Assembly: GCF_949769195.1 (NCBI RefSeq)
Contig: NZ_OX458333.1
Span: 1-64,000 of the forward strand
Source: Methylocaldum szegediense
GTDB taxonomy: Bacteria > Pseudomonadota > Gammaproteobacteria > Methylococcales > Methylococcaceae
Reading direction: 5' to 3'
Length of the DNA stretch: 64,000 nt
Made by a program: the position numbers and the translations under genes. The notes below the pieces were generated by a model. That model did no database searches, was not told where the DNA came from, and saw only the letters and a list, made by a program, of their open reading frames with translations. Every line of letters starts with the position of its first letter. The first letter of the stretch is position 1. Shown piece after piece: positions 8,522 to 16,108 of this stretch.

Positions 8522-8597
8522 GGGCCGGTAGCTCAGCTGGGAGAGCGCTGCGTTCGCAATGCAGAGGTCGGGAGTTCGATCCTCCTCCGGTCCACCA
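8522..8597 (+). tRNA. tRNA-Ala (anticodon CGC)
   Basis: A complete 76-base cloverleaf. The acceptor GGGCCGG (8522-8528) pairs with CCGGTCC (8587-8593, one G-T pair), then A73 and an encoded CCA (8595-8597). The D arm has TAGCTCAGCTGGGAGAGC; the anticodon stem CTGCG/TGCAG holds loop TTCGCAA with anticodon CGC at 8555-8557, reading GCG codons. The T arm contains GTTCGATCC. It borders the accessory block to its right and so is a possible integration site. Confidence 0.97.
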
Positions 8598-8605
8598 ACA
8601 TTAGA

Positions 8606-8636
8606 GAGGCGAACCGTTCACGGTTGGCCTTTTTCT
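8606..8636 (+). terminator. Terminator of tRNA-Ala
   Basis: Just after the tRNA, GGCGAACCG-TTCA-CGGTTGGCC forms a stem with one G-G mismatch, followed by TTTTTC. A standard intrinsic terminator. Confidence 0.75.
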
Positions 8637-8754
8637 TTGTGCGCTCGCGTGGGTCCGCGGGGGCTCATGCGCGCTTCCTTCTTGAACACACGTTCATAAA
8701 AACGCGGCCGCATGGTCCACTGTCTACCATAATCCGCGGCGCAGCCGTGTAGTT

Positions 8755-8979
8755 TCAGCAGGTCAATGAGCACTCCCCCGTGAACCAGCAGGTTGCGGTG
8801 CGGCTAGAAGCGAGTGAGGAAATCGACGTTGCTCTGCGGCCTTGTGTTTGTCGCTTGATCCACTGTTCAATTTCCTGGTGCGAAAAGCGCCGTGTCCCTC
8901 CGATCTCGAAGGCGGGAATATCCTTTGCCGCCACCAGACGATAGATCGTGCGTTTGCCTACCTTGAGGTCGGCCGCCAC
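8755..8979 (-). CDS. Excisionase-family helix-turn-helix protein, start unclear
   Basis: A 74-residue frame whose first ~50 residues are a MerR/Xis-like DNA-binding domain: ADLKVGKRTIYRLVAAKDIPAF then GGTRRFSHQEIEQWIKRQ. Such small proteins act as excisionases or repressors of mobile elements. The usual N-terminal helix (EKIFSLDEVA) is encoded in frame upstream but lacks an ATG/GTG before an in-frame TGA; an ATG with a fair ribosome site (GAGAGGG) at 9019 lies one frame off. Either translation begins at the GTG at 8979, giving a shortened domain, or a one-base deletion has broken the gene. It diverges from the nurA operon, so it could regulate it. Confidence 0.6.
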   Translation of the reverse strand: MAADLKVGKRTIYRLVAAKDIPAFEIGGTRRFSHQEIEQWIKRQTQGRRATSISSLASSRTATCWFTGECSLTC

Positions 8980-9120
8980 TTCGTCGAGGCTGAATATCTT
9001 CTCCGGTGTTGTCTTTCATCGCCCTCTCATCTGGCAACACGATAGGGCCTGTGATGATGGTACGCTTGGCAAAGATACGGCAAACTTGTGCACCTTTGAT
9101 AGTCGATCGGTGGGAGGGAA

Positions 9121-10263
9121 ATGCTAGACCCAGCTAGTCAGGCCGAACTAAAGGAGGCCATCATAGATTGCATCAGCACCGATCAAGGGGAGCTGGATGC
9201 CCTGCGGGAAGAGATCCGCCCGTTGAAAAGTGCTATGCGCCGAATCCAGCCGCGTACCGCGACGTCGATCTCGCTGGTCGGTACCGATGGCGGCAACAAC
9301 CAGCTCCGATTTGATCCTTTTTTAATCCAGCTGGTTCGGGTCGTGGACAGTAGCAATAACGAATACTGTCTAGATGTGATTTCGCCGACGACACCCATCG
9401 CCAAACTTGATAGGCGCCAGTTCAACAATGATGGGAAGCCTTGCACGCTACTAGGCGAAATGATGGCGTACTTAGGCGTGATGTCCCTTCAAGACCTTTC
9501 CCCTGTCTTTCCGCGACCAGAAAAAAACAAGCCAGTGTCTCCTAGCTGGGTACAAGTCTATCGGGAGTTGGTGGAATGGGCCATTCTTTTTTCCATTCTG
9601 AAGAAAGATTTCGGAACGGACACATTGATCGTCTGTGATGGATTGTTGCGTACCAAAGTCTTTTCCGGGGACCTGTTCCAACGCCTACGCCAAGGCATGG
9701 AGGAGCGCATCGAAACACAATGGGCGAAGAATCGACGGCGTGTGTATCTCGCCGGTGTGGCCAAACACAGCAAGGTACTTTCGCGGTATCGCTTGGCCAT
9801 GGCACTGGAGGGCGTTCTCCAAACCGACTACCCCGCTTATGTAGAAGTACCGCGAGATGTCGAGGAAAAGGCCTATATCTGGTCGGAATTCGCACGAGGC
9901 GATGACCGTGCTGGCGAGGGAGGGGAGATCAACAAGTTCGTCGGCGGCAAGATGTTCCTGGTGAAGTTCGGGGCACACCGCTGCGATCCGGTGTGGCCTG
10001 TAGATATTTTTGAACCCCAGAAAGATAAAGCGCAAGAAATTCTCGGATACATGCTTGCTGACGCGATCAACGGCTTCCCAGTGCCTTACTATCCTCGGTG
10101 TTTGCAGAAGGCACATGAAAACGCGGCTCTGGTCGATTTCGATTTCGATATCCTTCAAGACTTTATTTACGAAGGTGTGCGATCGAGTCTCGGTGGCGAT
10201 GCTGGAATCTTGGACGCGTTTCAGCTTCAGGACGCGGACCCAGCGCAACATCGATACGGATAA
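9121..10263 (+). CDS. NurA-domain nuclease
   Basis: A 380-residue protein with the NurA layout: an RNase H-like nuclease fold that works with the HerA translocase to resect DNA ends (5'-3' in archaea). Visible family positions are GTDGG with Asp56, LIVCDGLLR with Asp173, GVAKHSK at 212-218, and the C-terminal PYYPRCLQKAHENA with His332. These are the places where NurA enzymes hold catalytic Mn-binding acidic residues and the conserved His. The ATG at 9121 has a strong site (GGGAGGGAA). It starts a compact operon with herA (11-base gap) and a DNA methyltransferase. NurA-HerA is general in archaea but patchy in bacteria, where HerA homologues are often found in defence loci. Confidence 0.8.
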   Translation: MLDPASQAELKEAIIDCISTDQGELDALREEIRPLKSAMRRIQPRTATSISLVGTDGGNNQLRFDPFLIQLVRVVDSSNNEYCLDVISPTTPIAKLDRRQFNNDGKPCTLLGEMMAYLGVMSLQDLSPVFPRPEKNKPVSPSWVQVYRELVEWAILFSILKKDFGTDTLIVCDGLLRTKVFSGDLFQRLRQGMEERIETQWAKNRRRVYLAGVAKHSKVLSRYRLAMALEGVLQTDYPAYVEVPRDVEEKAYIWSEFARGDDRAGEGGEINKFVGGKMFLVKFGAHRCDPVWPVDIFEPQKDKAQEILGYMLADAINGFPVPYYPRCLQKAHENAALVDFDFDILQDFIYEGVRSSLGGDAGILDAFQLQDADPAQHRYG

Positions 10264-10274
10264 GAGGCAACACC

Positions 10275-12380
10275 ATGGCAGATATCCAGCTCTTTCCAAG
10301 GGAAAAGGTCGTTGGCATCTTCCGTGGCTTCCAGCAAGGTGGCTTGGAGTTCCACGCGGATTTGGTCTTACCGTATCGGAACGAGTTCCAGAACATTCCG
10401 ATGCACGGGCAGTTTCTCCTCGTCCAATTGGAGACGCCCGATGAGGCTGTGTTAGGCCGCATAGCCTCCTTTTCGTCGGAGGGCAAGCTGTCTTTTGGCT
10501 CCGGCGAAGAATTCAATATTCGTGCAGTCCGCGAAGACCGGCCAATTCCTGAAGACCTGCGCGAGCAGTACCTCAAATACCGAGTCAACATCCGAGTGTT
10601 GGGTGTGTTGCGTAAGAATGGGAAAGGGCTGACCTTTGTCCCCTCGCATCGCCGGCTCCCCCATGTTGGTAGCAAGGTGGCTTTTCCGACTGATGATGTA
10701 TTGCGTGAGATTGCTGGTCACAATATCGACGGGGCGCCCATTGGTCATCTGGCTTTCGGCGAATACATCTATGCAGCAGGTAGCAAGTCATTCCTGGAGC
10801 AAGAATGGATGCAGGTTGTTAGCCCAGAGGTACTGGTCCGGTTCCCGATCGAGTCACTGGTGTCTCGTCGAAGCTTTATTTTTGCTCGGGCGGGCTTCGG
10901 TAAATCCAATCTTAACAAGCTGCTGTTCTCGAAGCTCTATGAGACCACGCCATTCGTCACCAAACGCGCTGGCAAGCGAGTCCCCGTGGGTACGGTGATT
11001 TTCGACCCGGATGGCGAGTATTTTTGGCCTGACGACAAAGGGCGGCCCGGGCTCTGTGACGTTCCTGCTCTGGAGGACAAGATTGTCGTCTTCACTGATA
11101 AGAAGAGTAATAGTCCGTTTTACCAGTCGTTTGTGGCCGGTGGAATCAAGCTGGATATTCGTCGCCTACGTCCAGGTGACGTAATCTCGATTGCGCTCGG
11201 GCCTGAACGTCAAGAGCAGCAGAACGTTAGAAAGTTGCGCGGGCTTCCACAAGACCGGTGGGAGTCGTTGGTTAATCTGATCGACACCAACGGCAACACC
11301 ACGCCGCTCGACGATATTTGCCGACTGCTCGATCTTGAGTACCCAAAGCAGGAGGCTGAAGCTCTAGCCGCCCGAGGAAATATGACAGCAATTGTGAGGA
11401 TGCTGCATGATAAGAGCAGCCAACTCATGGACATGCTGGTTCATGCATTGTCCGAGGGGAAGCTATGCATCATCGACGTCTCGCAAATGCGTGGTGGACA
11501 GTCGTTGGTTCTTTCCGGGCTGGTCCTGCGCCGGATTTTCGATCGCAACCAGCAGGAATTTACTGCAGCCGATCCCAAGACAATCCCCACGATTGCCGTC
11601 GTCGAGGAGGCGCAGTCGGTGCTGAACGAGAATGCCCCAGCAGCCGAGCCCTACATCGCCTGGGTAAAAGAAGGTCGTAAGTACGATCTGGGCGCGCTGT
11701 TGATTACCCAGCAGCCAGGCAGTATTCCCGTCGAGATCCTCAGTCAGGGCGACAACTGGTTTGTCTTCCATCTGCTGTCGGCTGCAGATCTCACGACCCT
11801 GAAACGGGCCAACGCGCATTTCAGTGACGACTTGTTGAGCTCTCTACTCAACGAACCCATCCCAGGCCAAGGTGTATTTTGGAGCTCAGTGGGAGGCAAG
11901 CCCTATCCAGTCAGTCTCCGCGCCCTGTCGTTCGAAAAGATGTTCTCGATGCGGGACCATGACTACAATCAACCCGCTGGCAATACCTACGCCAAAACGC
12001 TGCGCAGCATCTTTTCCGGGATGAGGCAGCTCGCGACGACAGTCCGTATTCCCGAAGCTGAGAGCGTAGGTACTTTGTTTTCTGAAGAGGCTGAAGCCGA
12101 GCCGGTGGACATCATGGCAAGCATCGAACAGCGGGCTATCGACGCATTGCGAGCTGACGCCAGCCTGATCGCGAAGATCGAATCTACCGATGGAGTCGCA
12201 TGGGGTTCGATCAAGGCGTTTTTCCTCGATCAGCTGCCGGAGCATCTGGATGACAGGGATAATTTAGCCTTTCGGCTTGTGAAGAAGGCGCTTGACCATT
12301 TCTATGGCCCACAAGGTCAAGGTTGGGAGCAATACCGTCATCCGATTCGCAACACTGCCTATGTCAGGAAGAGGAGTTAG
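10275..12380 (+). CDS. HerA-type DNA translocase/ATPase
   Basis: A 701-residue ATPase of the HerA/FtsK superfamily (DUF87). Residues ~1-100 look like the N-terminal HAS barrel (EKVVGIFRGF, GQFLLVQLETPDEAVLGRI). The Walker A is ARAGFGKSN with Lys210; Walker B with the catalytic acid is TIAVVEEAQSVL (Glu444/Glu445). A late GALLITQQPGSIPVEILSQ and DNWFVFHLLSAADL match the HerA sensor/arginine-finger region. HerA forms a hexameric ring that drives DNA into NurA. Length is above the ~500 residues of archaeal HerA; the C-terminal ~150 residues are extra and unknown. The stop is three bases before the methyltransferase GTG. Confidence 0.86.
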   Translation: MADIQLFPREKVVGIFRGFQQGGLEFHADLVLPYRNEFQNIPMHGQFLLVQLETPDEAVLGRIASFSSEGKLSFGSGEEFNIRAVREDRPIPEDLREQYLKYRVNIRVLGVLRKNGKGLTFVPSHRRLPHVGSKVAFPTDDVLREIAGHNIDGAPIGHLAFGEYIYAAGSKSFLEQEWMQVVSPEVLVRFPIESLVSRRSFIFARAGFGKSNLNKLLFSKLYETTPFVTKRAGKRVPVGTVIFDPDGEYFWPDDKGRPGLCDVPALEDKIVVFTDKKSNSPFYQSFVAGGIKLDIRRLRPGDVISIALGPERQEQQNVRKLRGLPQDRWESLVNLIDTNGNTTPLDDICRLLDLEYPKQEAEALAARGNMTAIVRMLHDKSSQLMDMLVHALSEGKLCIIDVSQMRGGQSLVLSGLVLRRIFDRNQQEFTAADPKTIPTIAVVEEAQSVLNENAPAAEPYIAWVKEGRKYDLGALLITQQPGSIPVEILSQGDNWFVFHLLSAADLTTLKRANAHFSDDLLSSLLNEPIPGQGVFWSSVGGKPYPVSLRALSFEKMFSMRDHDYNQPAGNTYAKTLRSIFSGMRQLATTVRIPEAESVGTLFSEEAEAEPVDIMASIEQRAIDALRADASLIAKIESTDGVAWGSIKAFFLDQLPEHLDDRDNLAFRLVKKALDHFYGPQGQGWEQYRHPIRNTAYVRKRS

Positions 12381-12383
12381 GTA

Positions 12384-13475
12384 GTGTCCAGCGCACAAAC
12401 GGCACTGAATGGAATCTGCCCGTATTTCACGATGTTCCCACTCGATTTTCCGCTCAACATTCTGAAGCGAAGAGCACGGGCAGGTGACGTCGTGCTTGAT
12501 CCGTTCTGTGGCCGGGGCACCACCAATTTCGCCGCACGACTTGTCGGCCTCCGTTCCCTTGGGGTCGATTCCAGCCCGGTTGCCGCAGCCATTACCGCTT
12601 CGAAACTGGTGACCACAACCGTCGGTGCTGTCCTCGACGAGGCGCGCAGGATTCTGACGGAACGTGAGGCGCGCCATATCCCGACCGGCGAATTCTGGCA
12701 ACTGGCGTTTCATCCGACCGTGCTGGATGCGTTGTGTCGATTTCGGGAGGCATTCCTGGAGGACTGCACGACGGACGCCCGTATTGCGCTTCGCGGCATC
12801 GTCTTGGGTGCACTACACGGGCCGAAACAGAAGACGTTTCCCAGCTACTTCTCCAACCAATGCCCCCGTACTTACGCTCCCAAGCCCGCCTACGCGACCC
12901 GATTCTGGCGGAAGCATGGGCTTGCGCCTGAACCTGTCGACGTCTTGGCTGTGATCGAACGTCGGGCGAAGCGTTACTATGGGATGTGTCCCAATATTAC
13001 AGGCACCGTGCGACTGGCGGACAGCCGTGAGGCTGAGGCACTCCAGCCAGAAACACCGGAAGCTCGATTCAACTGGGTGATCACCTCCCCCCCGTACTAC
13101 GGTATGCGGACCTACATCCCCGACCAGTGGCTCCGCAACTGGTTCGTGGGTGGTCCGGACGCTGTCGATTACAGCAACCGCAATCAGGTCGTTCATTCCA
13201 GTCCCGAGGACTTCGCGGCCGATTTGCGTCAGGTATGGCGCAACGCGAGCAACGTATGCGCCGAAGAAGCCAGAATGGTTATTCGCTTTGGCGGTATAAC
13301 GGATAGGCGCGCCAATCCCCTAGACCTCATCAAGAGCTCCCTAGGTGACAGTGGCTGGCGTATCACTACTATCAGGGGGGCGGGGTCAGCCACCGAAGGC
13401 AAGCGTCAGGCGGATGCCTTTCTGCGTACAAAATCCAAGCCGATGATCGAGTACGATGTTTGGGCGACCAGATAG
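12384..13475 (+). CDS. DNA methyltransferase (N6-adenine or N4-cytosine type) linked to NurA-HerA
   Basis: A 363-residue AdoMet-dependent DNA methylase. The AdoMet motif I VVLDPFCGRGT is at residues ~36-46 and the catalytic motif IV TSPPYYG at 234-240 (SPPY with Ser235). The ~190 residues between probably hold the target recognition part. Motif I before motif IV is the reverse of the usual beta class, although the motif wording (DPFxGxGT plus TSPPY) is beta-like. The start is a GTG three bases after the herA stop, with GAGGAG inside the end of herA, so it is co-translated with the nuclease module. By context it may mark host DNA. Confidence 0.85.
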   Translation: MSSAQTALNGICPYFTMFPLDFPLNILKRRARAGDVVLDPFCGRGTTNFAARLVGLRSLGVDSSPVAAAITASKLVTTTVGAVLDEARRILTEREARHIPTGEFWQLAFHPTVLDALCRFREAFLEDCTTDARIALRGIVLGALHGPKQKTFPSYFSNQCPRTYAPKPAYATRFWRKHGLAPEPVDVLAVIERRAKRYYGMCPNITGTVRLADSREAEALQPETPEARFNWVITSPPYYGMRTYIPDQWLRNWFVGGPDAVDYSNRNQVVHSSPEDFAADLRQVWRNASNVCAEEARMVIRFGGITDRRANPLDLIKSSLGDSGWRITTIRGAGSATEGKRQADAFLRTKSKPMIEYDVWATR

Positions 13476-13841
13476 TAGCCTGGTGTGTCGGTTAGATCGT
13501 TAGGCACTGCCGCCCGACCTGGGGGCGGGTTCAATTCCGAATTTGGAATCGAACTGGCGCCAGATTTGAGGCGCTTGGCGAGTTTCTGCTCTGGTAGGAA
13601 CGGTTAGGAATAGTGGTAACAAGGACTGCGATGTCACTCTTTTCCGCCGGCGTTTGCCTGAATTTCTACTACCATTTGATGCTGGCTGCTCCGCCACGAG
13701 CTACAAAGGGGCAACCGAAATTTTGCGGAATTGAAAAGCATGGTACGAGTCGCAGATCTGCACCGGGATCTTCCCCGGTGCTAGCCGGCAGAGAGCGAAG
13801 TCCATTTGGACCGACGGCTTTATCATCTCTAAGTGTCCGCT
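13476..13841. other. Intergenic region with a hairpin, no gene seen
   Basis: About 365 bases between the methyltransferase and higA, which are convergent. Plus-strand frames here show no family-like sequence. GCACCGGG (13760-13767) and CCCGGTGC (13774-13781) form an 8-bp hairpin with loop ATCTTC, without a T-run. I find no copy of the tRNA-Ala 3' end that would mark an attachment site. Confidence 0.45.
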
Positions 13842-14135
13842 TTATGCCGCGTACGGCTGCACTTCCCGCTCGATGGTATCGAGAAGGGTGGCGGCGGCGA
13901 TTTTCAAATCATAGTCCTGCTGGAGATTCAGCCAGAATTCCGGCGTGGTGCCGAAGTAGCGTGCAAGGCGAAGGGCTGTGTCCGGCGTGATTGCCCGGCG
14001 CTCGCGGACAATATCGTTGATGCGCGGCGCGGGCACTCTCAAGGCCTGCGCCAGCGCATGGGCGGTCATGCCATAAGGAATCAGAAATTCCTCCCGCAAA
14101 ATCTCTCCGGGATGAATAGGACGCATACCATTCAT
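13842..14135 (-). CDS. higA: HigA-family antitoxin
   Basis: A 97-residue XRE-type helix-turn-helix antitoxin. The start MRPIHPGEILREEFLIPYGM is the HigA hallmark; the HTH follows (TAHALAQALRVPAPRINDIV) and then RRAITPDTALRLARYFGTTPEFWLNLQQDYDL. The ATG at 14135 has GGAGG seven bases before it, better than the ATG ten codons upstream. It lies 85 bases after higB in the toxin-first order typical of hig operons, and should bind HigB and repress the operon through the palindrome at 14526-14544. Confidence 0.92.
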   Translation of the reverse strand: MNGMRPIHPGEILREEFLIPYGMTAHALAQALRVPAPRINDIVRERRAITPDTALRLARYFGTTPEFWLNLQQDYDLKIAAATLLDTIEREVQPYAA

Positions 14136-14220
14136 CTCAATACCTCCACGGCCATTGCCGTTCAAATCCGAACCTGCCTCTTAAGGACAGGCAAGCACAC
14201 ATTGGAAATTTTCATCAACC

Positions 14221-14499
14221 TTAGTGGTAATCCACGATTTCCACGTCCGAGGCGTTTTTTCCGTCGAACCGGGAGCAGATACGCCATTGGTCATTGATCC
14301 GAACGCTCCACTGCCCCGTGCGATCGCCCTGTAGCGCCTCCAGCCGGTTACCCGGCGGGCTCCGGAGATCCTGAAGGGCCGCCGCCTTATCCAGCATTTG
14401 CAGTTTACGCTCGGCCTGAGACCGAATCGCCAGAAACCGGCGCGGGCAGTCGCCCTTAAATAGCGCCTCGGTATCCTTGCAGCGGAACGATTCAATCAT
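14221..14499 (-). CDS. higB: HigB/RelE-family toxin
   Basis: A 92-residue RelE-superfamily ribosome-dependent mRNA nuclease. Motifs are MIESFRCKDTEALFKGDCPRR at the start, RKLQMLDKAAALQDLRSPPGNRLEALQGDR in the middle, and GQWSVRINDQWRICSRF, which contains the conserved Arg/Trp of the active surface, then VEIVDYH at the end. Full length. Cotranscribed with higA. It closes the accessory block that starts at tRNA-Ala, and could stabilise it. Confidence 0.92.
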   Translation of the reverse strand: MIESFRCKDTEALFKGDCPRRFLAIRSQAERKLQMLDKAAALQDLRSPPGNRLEALQGDRTGQWSVRINDQWRICSRFDGKNASDVEIVDYH

Positions 14500-14507
14500 A
14501 AATAGAC

Positions 14508-14544
14508 AAAATATGTCGCGCCGCGTTTAACGTCAACCGTTAAA
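14508..14544 (-). promoter_or_regulatory. higBA promoter with overlapping operator palindrome
   Basis: On the minus strand TTGACG (14531-14536) and TATTTT (14508-14513) stand 17 bases apart just before higB. The -35 is inside an inverted repeat, TTTAACG-GTTGA-CGTTAAA (14526-14544). A palindrome over the -35 is what an autorepressing HigA would need. Confidence 0.65.
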
Positions 14545-14879
14545 TTCTTTGTGTACGTCCGACATGGGTATGAGTTGATTGGGTGAGAGTTCTTTGTAGG
14601 AAGAATACCGGTTCCGGACTGTGCTGACGGCCTCCGGGCGCCGCCCAGGGTGTTCACTCATTGCCCGCTTTCGGTCCGCCGACTGACTCTGCCTCGCCTG
14701 AGTCCGGGTTTATCGTGCTGCCTCCGGCTGCAGCGTCTTGGCAGAAATCGAGGGAAGAATGTCATTGCGAAAAAACACCTGGGACAACAAGATGAAGCCG
14801 TGAACCGAGGTGACGGCAGCAACTGCCGCAACCCCTGGCGAGGATTACTGCGAGTGCGGACCGATAGGAGGAATTCACG
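14545..14879. other. Intergenic region, no gene recognised
   Basis: About 335 bases between the higBA promoter and the GlxA-type gene. Frames on both strands are short and Arg/Pro/Cys-rich as expected from GC-rich noncoding DNA. An AGGAGG site at its end (14866-14871) serves the next gene. Confidence 0.4.
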
Positions 14880-15974
14880 ATGACCCAGTCTTTTGTTCGC
14901 CATACGCAAGCTAGTGAAGCAAGGGTAAGACCGATCGGGATCCTCGCCTTTGATGGGGTGGAGATCATTGATCTTACCGGGCCGCTGGAGGTGTTTGCGT
15001 TAGCCGACCTTGGTTTCCAACGCGCCGGCATTATCGACAAACCGCTCTACCCGATCCGCCTGTTCGCGAAGAAGCCAGGCCTGGTCAAGGCGTCTTGCGG
15101 GCTTCAGATCCATGTCGATAGTGCGTATGGGGAGCTCATAGATGACATTGACACTCTGCTGATTCCGGGGTCGCCCGATGTGGGCGCAGTGTTGGCTGAT
15201 CCCGCGCTGCAGGAATGGGTGCTTGCGATGTCGACACGCGTTCGCCGCGTCGTCTCGGTCTGCACTGGCGCCTTTCTGCTGGCGAAAATCGGACTCTTGG
15301 ACGGACGGCGCGCGACCACGCATTGGGCCTATTGCGAGCGCCTCGCCGCCGACTATCCATCGGTGATGGTCGAACCCGACCGGATTTTTTTGAGGGACGG
15401 TCCGGTTTCAACCTCGGGAGGCATTACCTCGTGCGTCGATCTGGCGTTGTCCTTGTTGGAGGAGGATTGGGGCCGGGAGATGGCTTTGCAGGTGGCGCGC
15501 TACATGGTTGTGTTCCTGAAGCGGCCGGGCGGTCAATCACAGTTCAGCGGCTATCTGGTGAGCGAAGCGACGGACCATCCGAACTTGCGCTCATTGATGT
15601 CGTGGATCATGGATCATCCCGCGGAAGACCTCACCGTCGAGAAGCTCGCGGAACGTGTGGCCATGAGTCCCCGCAATTTTGCGCGAGTCTTCCAGGAGGA
15701 AACCGGAATGACCCCCGCCAAGTTTGTCGAAAAGGCCCGTATCGACGCCGCTCGCCACTTTTTGGGTGAGAGTGATCACCGCATTGAAGCCGTCGCCGTT
15801 ATATCGGGTTTCGGTGATGCCGAGCGCATGCGGCGCGCCTTCATCCGCCATCTGGGCATCAGCCCTCAAAGTTATCGGGAGCGATTCACCCGGCAGGGGC
15901 CAAAACCGGCACCGTCAGGGACAACGACCAAGCAAGCGAATGCGGCCATCGTCGCCTCATTGAACGATTTCTGA
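14880..15974 (+). CDS. GlxA-family transcription regulator (DJ-1/PfpI plus AraC HTH)
   Basis: A 364-residue regulator. Residues ~20-190 are a DJ-1/PfpI-like domain (IGILAFDGVEIIDLTGPLEVF, LLIPGSPDVGAVL, VVSVCTGAFLLAKIGLLDG, RATTHW) with Cys in the nucleophile-elbow position. Residues ~235-335 hold two AraC helix-turn-helix units (EDLTVEKLAERVAMSPRNFA, then IEAVAVISGFGDAERMRRAF and LGISPQSYRERF). This architecture is that of activators of amine/amino-acid catabolism such as GbdR or ArgR of Pseudomonas. The ligand here is unknown. Strong ribosome site (AGGAGG). It stands alone, 134 bases before hypX on the same strand. Confidence 0.9.
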   Translation: MTQSFVRHTQASEARVRPIGILAFDGVEIIDLTGPLEVFALADLGFQRAGIIDKPLYPIRLFAKKPGLVKASCGLQIHVDSAYGELIDDIDTLLIPGSPDVGAVLADPALQEWVLAMSTRVRRVVSVCTGAFLLAKIGLLDGRRATTHWAYCERLAADYPSVMVEPDRIFLRDGPVSTSGGITSCVDLALSLLEEDWGREMALQVARYMVVFLKRPGGQSQFSGYLVSEATDHPNLRSLMSWIMDHPAEDLTVEKLAERVAMSPRNFARVFQEETGMTPAKFVEKARIDAARHFLGESDHRIEAVAVISGFGDAERMRRAFIRHLGISPQSYRERFTRQGPKPAPSGTTTKQANAAIVASLNDF

Positions 15975-16108
15975 TTGCGCGTCGCGGCTGCGGCGACTAG
16001 CGCACAGAGAACACGAGCACAAATTCCGTTCGCCGTTTGAGGGGACGTCACTTGCGTGAAGTCCTGTTTGAAAGCGATTTGGAATAAGGACCCAACAGAG
16101 GTGTCATC

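Noticed and set aside
13535-13575. GGGTTCAATTCC, like a tRNA T-arm
   Set aside because: No acceptor, D or anticodon arms can be drawn around it and it does not match the tRNA-Ala 3' end, so it is not a tRNA or an att repeat.
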